From the NCBI GenBank assembly GCA_036897095.1, contig JAYMSP010002760.1, forward strand, positions 1-22,590: a DNA stretch of 22,590 nucleotides, in the 5' to 3' direction. Shown here piece after piece: positions 16,765 through 22,590 of this stretch. The position numbers and the translations under genes are program-made. Positions within the stretch are counted from its first letter, which is position 1, and the number at the start of each line of letters is the position of its first letter. The DNA comes from Plantago elongata. Lineage: Eukaryota; Streptophyta; Magnoliopsida; Lamiales; Plantaginaceae. The notes under the pieces were generated by a model. The model did no database searches. It was not told where the DNA came from and saw only the letters and a list, made by a program, of their open reading frames with translations.

Positions 16765-18115
16765 GTTTACACGTAAAATTTGCATATTTGATCCCTAAAT
16801 CGTATATGGCGTTCGTATATTACACTAACTATCTAATTCATTCAATTAAGTCCTTAAAACTTTTCAAAGTTAACTTTTCAAAGTTATCGATTAGGTCCAA
16901 ATTAATTTCTAAAAATAAGAATAAAGTCCTTATTGAGATCAAATTCTCAAAATCTACGACAATAACTTTATAACAAACTTAATCAGGTCCTTACAACTTC
17001 AAACACATTTTCAAAACTTTAAAAGGATAGAATATGTAAAATTATAATTTCAACATATATTTTAAAATAATATAAAATAATATGTAGACTTAATAAAAAA
17101 TTAAATATATATACCCAATTTAGTTACTCTCAATTAAAAATTTAAATTTATATTACCCAATTTAGGGCTTATTAAATTTGAGGATATATGCTATCACAAT
17201 AGATTATCTGACATAAATAGTTGATTCTTATTTGTAATTTTTCGTTCGTTGTTTGGTTCATGTTAGTTCAATTCGACTAATTATTCAATTTGTTTGTCTA
17301 TTCGCTTAGTTCTTGAGTTCGCCAAAGACAAAAGAAAATTCCCAAAATTTTGCCTTATTTTGCCCGATTTATACGGTCTTATTTTTTTATTTTTGTGTTA
17401 TTTGGGAGAATTGCACTTTTGGTGCTCTAAGTCAAGGTCTTCTTCGATCATAGAAAATGTTAAATTTGTATATTTGGCTCTAAAATCGTATATGTCATTT
17501 GTATAACGAACCAACTACCTAATTTATTCAATTAAGTCCCCAACTTCAAAGTTATCAATTAGGTCCAAATTAATATTTTAATAATGACAATAAAGAAAAC
17601 TTTTCAAAGCTATGAATTAGGTCCACATTAATTTCTAAGAATGAATAACTAAGTCCTTAACAAAATCAAATTCTAAAAATTACGACATTGTCTTTATAAC
17701 AGACTTAATCAGGTGCTTACAACTTCAAAATACATTATATTTCCAAAACTTTAAAAAAATAAAAATTTGTAAGATTATAATTTCAACATATTTTTATAAA
17801 TAAATATAATCTATAAACTTAAAAAAATAATTAAATTTATATTGTCCAGTTTAGTTATACTCTCAATTAAAAAATTTAATTTATATTAATCAATTTAGGG
17901 ATTCAATTTGAAGATATATACTATCACAATCGATTATCTGACATAAATATAAGACATAAAAATTTTCGTTCGTTGTTTAGTTCATAGTACGTTAGTCCAA
18001 TTCGACTAATTCTTCAGTTTATTTTGTTCAATCCATTTAATTTTGAGTTCTCCAACGACAACAAAAAAAATCTTAAATTTTGACTTAATTTTACCCAATT
18101 TATACGGTTTTAGAA
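16765..18115. repeat. Large diverged tandem duplication (two copies of ~650 bp)
   Basis: Copy A (about 16765-17400) and copy B (about 17450-18115) are collinear. Shared landmarks: AAATCGTATATG.C at 16798 and 17484; TTCAATTAAGTCC; CAAAGTTATC.ATTAGGTCC; TTTATAAC; TAATCAGGT.CTTACAACTTC; ATTATAATTTCAACATAT; ATTATCTGACATAAATA; TTTTCGTTCGTTGTTT; TTCGACTAATT; TTTATACGGT at 17368 and 18100. The offset grows from ~686 to ~731 through small indels. No long open frame is conserved, so this is non-coding. The origin is unknown. Confidence 0.75.
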
Positions 18116-18672
18116 CTTATCTTGCAAATTGACATTTCGTAAGACATTAAACGAAGAGTACGTTGAGTTAATTCTCCCACTACTTCATTTCAACCTTTCT
18201 ATTATTTGGATATCATACAAAACAAAAGGTAAAACTTAGTAAACTGATATACAATTTAATATTACCTAAAACTTGTAAATTGTATAACATAGAATTAGGA
18301 AGAAGCATTGAAGCAATATGTTATGTTTAATCCAATTACATTAAACTGTCATTTTTAATACTGATTACATGAGATTCATAAGAGATTTGGATTCTTAAAT
18401 ACTAATAGAATATGTACTGGGACGTACATGAGGTGTGCTCCCTGCAAACAATTCATATATTAAGTTTTGTAAGCCATAATAATAGGAAGGATTTGGAATT
18501 CAACTATTTGGAGAATAAAAATTTATTTTTCGACGACATGAAAATATGACCTCATTTTTTCTTATGTGGCATAACTCTTATTCTAAATAAACCATTACTT
18601 TTATTAAATATATAGATAGATGTTTTGAACATGTTATTGGCTTGTGGCACATGGTCCATGGTACAATCCCCC
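18116..18672. other. AT-rich non-coding stretch before the TRIM
   Basis: No gene, repeat or RNA signal was recognised. The sequence is AT-rich with short homopolymer runs. Confidence 0.5.
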
Positions 18673-18891
18673 TGTAACGACCGACCACTAATGGACCGAG
18701 ATCCGGTTTGTTGGACCGGTAAGATTACGCATGACTGTCTCATCACTCGGTACGATATTGTCCGCTTTGGGCCGGAGTATGTACGAATTTTTGAATTTTC
18801 CCAAAAGGCCTCATACCAAAGGAAAGTGGTGGTCTACATATATACCCTTCATCCCTTCAATTCAAAGCAATGTGGGGTGTTGGGTATTACA
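18673..18891 (-). repeat. TRIM 3' LTR (219 bp)
   Basis: On the minus strand it begins TGTAATACCC and ends GTCGTTACA, giving TG...CA ends. It contains CAAAGCGGACAATATC and a TATA-like GGGTATATATGTAG. It lies directly after the purine tract at 18892-18903. Confidence 0.78.
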
Positions 18892-18903
18892 ATCTACCCC
18901 CTT
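18892..18903 (-). other. TRIM polypurine tract
   Basis: The minus strand reads AAGGGGGTAGAT immediately before the LTR start TGTAATACC. This is the expected place and composition for the plus-strand DNA primer of an LTR retroelement. Confidence 0.65.
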
Positions 18904-19072
18904 AAATTCTCGACGTACTCATCGAGCTTTTTTGAAGGTCTGTTCCGGGACCAACCATCCGTGCAAGACTCTAGGGGTGGTCCCCACGGGCTTAAGAGGT
19001 GGCTCCCATCGTCCATACAGTGTAGCACTTTGCCCTGCATGTCACTTAGTTCCTGCAATTTCGAATAGTCCC

Positions 19073-19084
19073 GCTCTGATAACA
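19073..19084 (-). other. TRIM primer-binding site (tRNA-iMet type)
   Basis: TGTTATCAGAGC on the minus strand differs at one base from TGGTATCAGAGC, the site complementary to the plant initiator-tRNA-Met 3' end. It starts two bases after the LTR end at 19087. Confidence 0.8.
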
Positions 19085-19086
19085 TT

Positions 19087-19310
19087 TGTAACGATCCGGA
19101 CACTAATGGGCCGTGACCCGGCCCATTGGCCCGGTAAGGTTATGCATGATTGGCCCACCACTCGGTATGATATTGTCCACTTTGGACCGGAGCCTGCACA
19201 TATTTGTTTTTGAGTTTCCCCAAAATATTTCATATTATAAGAAAGTATTGGTCTACATATATATCCTCCATCCCTTCCATTCACCAGCAACGTGGAAGTT
19301 TAGTCATGAC
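19087..19310 (-). repeat. TRIM 5' LTR (~224 bp, outer edge eroded)
   Basis: Collinear with 18673-18891 from TGTAACGATCC through GATATTGTCCACTTTGGACC and GGTCTACATATATATCC to CAACGTGG. The last ~15-20 bases (outer edge near 19310) have diverged, so the boundary is approximate. Confidence 0.7.
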
Positions 19311-20251
19311 TTAGGCCCAAGGGTAATCTACACATATGTGTTCTATATGTATAAGTACACTAGTATTATTTATATGTAGAACCTATATGTGGTTGGTATG
19401 CCCGACTAGATTTATAAATGGCAGGGCACTCTATATGGTAAAATCCAATGTTTGACGTCCTTAATGTTCTTTAGTGTGTTTTGGACTTGTTATTATTTCT
19501 GCTAGTGATTGTTATATATTTTGTTAGATTTGGTCCGTGGCATGTAGTCCCAGAATTATCATCTATAACACAAGGTAGGTAGTTAGACCCTAGCGGTATG
19601 ACTAAGAAAAACTGGCCATGACGAATTATTGTGTGTAGTCATATGTGAGTAAGCCGAGTAGGTTAGAGAGTAGTATAATTGTGGTCGTCGAGTAAATGCT
19701 TGGTCGAAAGATATGGCCCGGCCTAGCAATGGCCGGTGATTCGTCGGATGACCCCGTCCTGACACATGACACTTGAGCAAGGCAGACGTCGAGATTACGT
19801 GACGGCCAACGACCTCAAGAGGTCGGGCTACAAATCATCTGATAGGCTACAGTCCTGGCTTATGTGAGGTTTCCTCACCCAGTAAACGAACTGAAGTCGG
19901 ATATGTTTGGATAGGATCGGTGTGACTAACTCTGCGTTCGATGGTCTATCTCAAGTGTGCGAGGTTAGTCAGGCGCTCTGGTTGTGACTGGTTGGGCCAT
20001 GAACTTGGTAAGAACGACACAAATTAAGCTAGTCCTGTCTTATGAGATGGATCAACAAGGAGAGACTCATTTGTATATATCAGTATATTCTAAAATACTA
20101 TATTATGTGAGATATGAAGAATTAGGCTATGTTCTCTTTAACTGTAATTTTTTTTAAACTGCATTAAAGTGTAGTATAAATTATAATTAAGTAAAGCTGA
20201 ACTGAACTGAACTAGTATTCAATTGAAGATAACCAGCCTCACACTTCCAAT
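19311..20251. other. Unrecognised sequence with a small hairpin
   Basis: No coding similarity was found. An inverted repeat at 19331-19392 has ~22-24-base imperfect arms (CACATATGTGTTCTATATG against TATATGTAGAACCTATATGTG) around a ~14-base loop. The part at about 19560-20050 is richer in CG dinucleotides than the flanking AT-rich DNA and looks like retroelement LTR or leader sequence, but it matches no other part of this window that I could see. Confidence 0.4.
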
Positions 20252-20663
20252 TGTCAAGTCTAGTTATGATTTTGGCCCTTATAATCTTAGCCCTACACTA
20301 GGCATGATCCAAGAGGTACACCCCTAAAAGGGGGAATAATCTCTATAAATAGTGCACACTTCCCAATGTAAATCAACAAGCTCACTGGATCTTCTCATTT
20401 TACCATATGTTTTAGACCTTCATTTTTACAGAGTCGATTGATAATCACTCTCGAGTAAAGTCTCATAAACCGACTTGATCCTAGGCAAGCCGGATCTAAA
20501 GGTTCTAACCCCCCTCCACTCTAGCGATTTGTGCAGGACTATCTGCGGAACAATCAGAGCTCGAAGTAGAAGAGAACCCTGGCGTTGGACCCTAACCAAT
20601 TGGACTTAGTTACTTTCTCTAGGATTTTTTTTATACCCGAGGGTTGGGGCTTTTACCTCAACA
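20252..20663 (+). repeat. 5' LTR of the plus-strand gypsy element (~412 bp)
   Basis: It begins TGTCAAGTCTAG and ends CTCAACA, so TG and CA ends are kept. It aligns well to 6333-6864 from AATCTTAGCCCTACACTAGGC onward, but about 120 bases near the 5' side of that LTR are absent here. A leader nearly identical to the sister copy follows. Confidence 0.75.
20344..20352 (+). promoter_or_regulatory. LTR TATA box
   Basis: CTCTATAAATAGTGCACACTT is nearly identical to the minus-strand copy at 6638-6648, giving a strong TATA box about 380 bases upstream of the gag start at 20725. Confidence 0.65.
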
Positions 20664-20667
20664 TAAT

Positions 20668-20685
20668 TGGTACCGTCTGTGGGAA
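20668..20685 (+). other. Primer-binding-site region
   Basis: TGGTACCGTCTGTGGGAA starts four bases after the LTR end (CA, TAAT, TGG), the standard spacing. The tRNA is not certain; only TGG and CCGT agree with the tRNA-Asp type site. Confidence 0.6.
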
Positions 20686-20724
20686 CCCGAACAAAAAGTC
20701 AACTCTTTGTTTCCTTCCTAAGAA

Positions 20725-22253
20725 ATGGCAAGACCTAGATGATTAGCTCGGATTGCTTCACCTCTGGCTAGAACTTCTGTAAGACGTCCCCAAGCAAACC
20801 TCCCAATCGGAAAACTGCAGCAGCTCAGAGTACAACTTAAGTTGAAAGGATCCGATCTAGTGCATACTACTACTACTTCTTCACAAGAGTCTCCTCTGGA
20901 TATCACCATAAGAGACCAAGCTCCTCCGTCCCAGTAGCCTCCTCCGTTAGGAGCGCACGGACCACCAATAGGGAGGAACTTCACTCTGCTGAATAAAACT
21001 ATCATATCTCCCTATGAGTTCATGATGAACGATAACCAGTTCGGGTTGCTGTTGAATGTCATCCAGGGATGTCTAGCTTCGAACAATGTCTAGCCAACAC
21101 CTTCTCAGCCTGCTCTCGAGCCAGCTGAGCCTGCACAATCGAGGCTCGAGAGGAGACCAGTGAGGGAAAGGATTGGAGAGGTCATCCGGGATAATGACCT
21201 CCGTCATGTGATCAATCAGAGAACAAACTCCCTGACCAGCAAGAAAAGAGTCGCGTAAGGGCAAGAGCAGAACCAGCCAGGAAAGACCGGATAACCTCAA
21301 AATTCGAGGAGAGATGATGATCATGTGGGAGAGAGTGTTGTAGAGAACTGAGCAGAGCAAGTGCTTAGAACTGTAGTGGATCTGAGGACAAGGGAAAGTT
21401 TATCACCTGAACATATCTTTTATCCAACGTAAGGCATTGGAAACTGAGATGGTCAAGCTCAGCAAGATGGTGAATGCGCATGAAAAGGTAACATCTAGAG
21501 TCCCGAATCCGTTGAGTGCTACAATCGGAAGGGGGAAGACGCCTCTAAAATATACCCTTCCAAATCTTGAGCGCTATTACGAGGATAGTTGTACTGCATC
21601 CCATCTTACTCGAGCCCAAGATTGATACCAACGAATTGAATGATAGAATTAAGGCACTCAACTTCTCCACCACTCTCTTCGAAGAGGCTAGGGACTGGTG
21701 GACTAGCTTACCGTCCAGATCCGTCAAATCTTTTGATGATGTATCCACACTCTTTTTGAATAGATTCCAAAAGTCTAAGAGAAGGAGAAGATCAGTGAAA
21801 CACTTGGCCAAAATCATTCAATCCAATAATGAAGACCTTTGGACCTTCCTGGATAGATTTAATTCGGAGGTTCGACAGGTAGAGGCACATAACATCAAGG
21901 AACAGGTCCGTCACCTATATGCCAACACCAACAATCATGACCTTTGGAAGAAACTCTCCGAGGAGGAGATTTTGAATGAACAACAACTAGAGGACATTTG
22001 TGATCATGTCTAGTATGGGGTGGAGTTTTGGAGAAATGTCCCCATTAGAGCCGGACAGGAGAAAGCTAAGGAGTCTAACTGACAAGAGGCTCCTAAAGCC
22101 TGAAAATCCGACTCAAGGAAAGATACCCCGGGAAAGCATGAGCCCCGAAGAGAGCGTACCCCTCCTAGGAGATATGCCGAGTACACTTGCCTGAATCGTC
22201 CGAGAGAAGAAATCTTGGCGATAATGGTAGAAAAGAACCTTGATATCCAGTGG
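20725..22253 (+). pseudogene. gag: gag gene of the plus-strand element, broken and truncated
   Basis: The start ATGGCAAGACC at 20725 matches the sister copy at 6271, with the shared upstream CTTCCTAAGAA. The frame holds APL-type N-terminal sequence (SPLDITIRDQAPPSQ), ISPYEFMMNDNQFGLLLN and RRPVRERIGEVIRDNDLRHV. Next come METEMVKLSKMVNAHEKV (about 21437) and the gag core at about 21625-22013: LNFSTTLFEEARDWWTSLPS, SFDDVSTLFLNRFQKS, FLDRFNSEVRQVEAHNIK, DLWKKLSEEEILNEQQLEDI. Stops at codon 6, near 20936, at 21091-21093 and near 21257, and a frameshift near 21600, break it. A TGTAGCG element interrupts it at 22254 before the zinc-knuckle part. Confidence 0.88.
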
Positions 22254-22590
22254 TGTAGCGCCCCAGATCTGGTCCGGACGTCAAGGATTGTGCGGAACAT
22301 TCCCAAATACATTAATATCAAAATATCAAACCATTATCCGTTACAACCCAAATGTACTGGATAATCTAAAACAGGAAGACTCATTTATACTTAATAGGTC
22401 AGCAGTGGAAATCCGTCACGTCCGTCTGTCTAGCTACCCTGTCCTCACTTGGTGCTTAAGATCTGGGAAAGTAGGATTATTGAAACAGGGAGAGTGTCAG
22501 TCACGAAGACTCGGTGAGGATAATCAGGCATGCATGAAAATGAGAATGAATGCAACAGTAGAGCAACCCACTACAACACGCTAGTCAAGC
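22254..22590 (+). mobile_element. Truncated LTR-like element, family 'TGTAGCG' (copy 2)
   Basis: It begins TGTAGCGCCCCAGATCTGG directly after the gag frame and aligns with the minus strand of 1-1601. Shared blocks include TTCGGACGTCAAGGATT-like sequence near the start, CCCAAATACAT, GTCTGTCTA, CTGGGAAA, GTGAGGATAATCA and GAATGCAACAG. The first 7 bases are identical and mark the insertion end. The rest lies past the window. No coding frame is credible. Confidence 0.65.

Larger units (their letters stand above)
18673..19310 (-). mobile_element. TRIM (miniature LTR retrotransposon), complete structure
   Basis: Two direct repeats, 18673-18891 and 19087 to about 19310, flank a 195-bp core with no coding capacity. 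On the minus strand the element reads LTR, two bases, primer site TGTTATCAGAGC (tRNA-iMet type, one mismatch), core, purine tract AAGGGGGTAGA, LTR. The LTR sequence resembles a widespread plant miniature family whose LTR contains CCAAAGCGGACAATATC and ends near TTACA next to TGGTATCAGAGC. Such elements encode no protein and rely on other elements' enzymes. The two LTRs differ at very roughly a quarter of sites, so the insertion is old. No target duplication was found. Confidence 0.78.
20252..22253 (+). mobile_element. Second Ty3/gypsy element of the same family, 5' part only
   Basis: The plus strand reads LTR (20252-20663), primer site (20668), leader and gag (from 20725), then stops at 22253 in the frame KNLDIQW, where a TGTAGCG element has inserted. 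LTR, leader and gag align throughout to the minus-strand element at 1602-6864. Protease, Pol and the 3' LTR, if present, lie beyond the window. Stops and frameshifts show it is inactive. Confidence 0.85.

Noticed and set aside
18625-19213. 147- and 160-codon plus-strand open frames over the TRIM
   Set aside because: They cross the LTRs and primer site of a non-coding element, and the translated text has no known domain.
18673-19310. Cassandra-type TRIM with a 5S rRNA promoter
   Set aside because: The LTRs show no 5S box A, intermediate element or box C. The similarity is instead to the GACAATATC-containing family.
19331-19392. miRNA precursor or terminator hairpin
   Set aside because: The arms are short and low-complexity (TATATG repeats) with no further support.
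1-22590. CRISPR array, rRNA, bacterial operon or intact host gene
   Set aside because: No regularly spaced short repeats, rRNA signatures, ribosome-binding sites or uninterrupted conserved reading frames were found.

Overview
The window looks like a repeat-rich, gene-poor stretch of a flowering-plant nuclear genome. The evidence is Ty3/gypsy gag-pol of the plant Tat-type kind, a plant-style intron-bearing Helitron Rep/PIF1 gene, a TRIM element with a tRNA-iMet primer site, and long AT-rich sequence with no open gene. I found no intact host gene, rRNA, functional tRNA or CRISPR array. Every long coding similarity belongs to a decayed transposable element. The species cannot be named from the sequence.

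Layout. 1-1601 (minus) is the cut-off end of an unidentified LTR-like element beginning TGTAGCG, with a ~90-bp tandem repeat inside. It sits in the integrase of a decayed Ty3/gypsy element at 1602-6864 (minus): LTR 6333-6864, primer-site region, gag, protease, reverse transcriptase, RNase H and an integrase remnant carrying a 109-bp fold-back insertion. 6865-11050 is AT-rich, with small tandem duplications, exon-like scraps flanked by splice-like signals, and a 78-bp tRNA-derived retroposon with perfect 16-bp target duplications. 11051-11253 holds two near-identical Helitron-like 3' ends on the plus strand, each followed by a TG microsatellite. 11522-15063 (minus) is an autonomous-type Helitron with Rep (HUH) and PIF1 helicase, broken by stops and frameshifts but with three clean introns.

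15064-18672 is AT-rich non-coding DNA with two diverged tandem duplications, the larger about 1.35 kb. 18673-19310 (minus) is a TRIM: two ~220-bp LTRs, a primer site and a polypurine tract around a 195-bp non-coding core. 19311-20251 is unrecognised. 20252-22253 (plus) is a second member of the same gypsy family (LTR, primer site, gag), cut off in gag by a second copy of the TGTAGCG element, which runs off the window at 22590.

The picture is nested transposition: two gypsy relatives in opposite orientation, each later hit by the same LTR-like family, with Helitron, TRIM, fold-back and tRNA-retroposon insertions between or inside them. No host pathway or new defence or regulatory system is visible. 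The most noteworthy items are structural: the paired insertions, the miniature tRNA retroposon, the tandem Helitron ends, the complete TRIM and the palindromic insertion in integrase.
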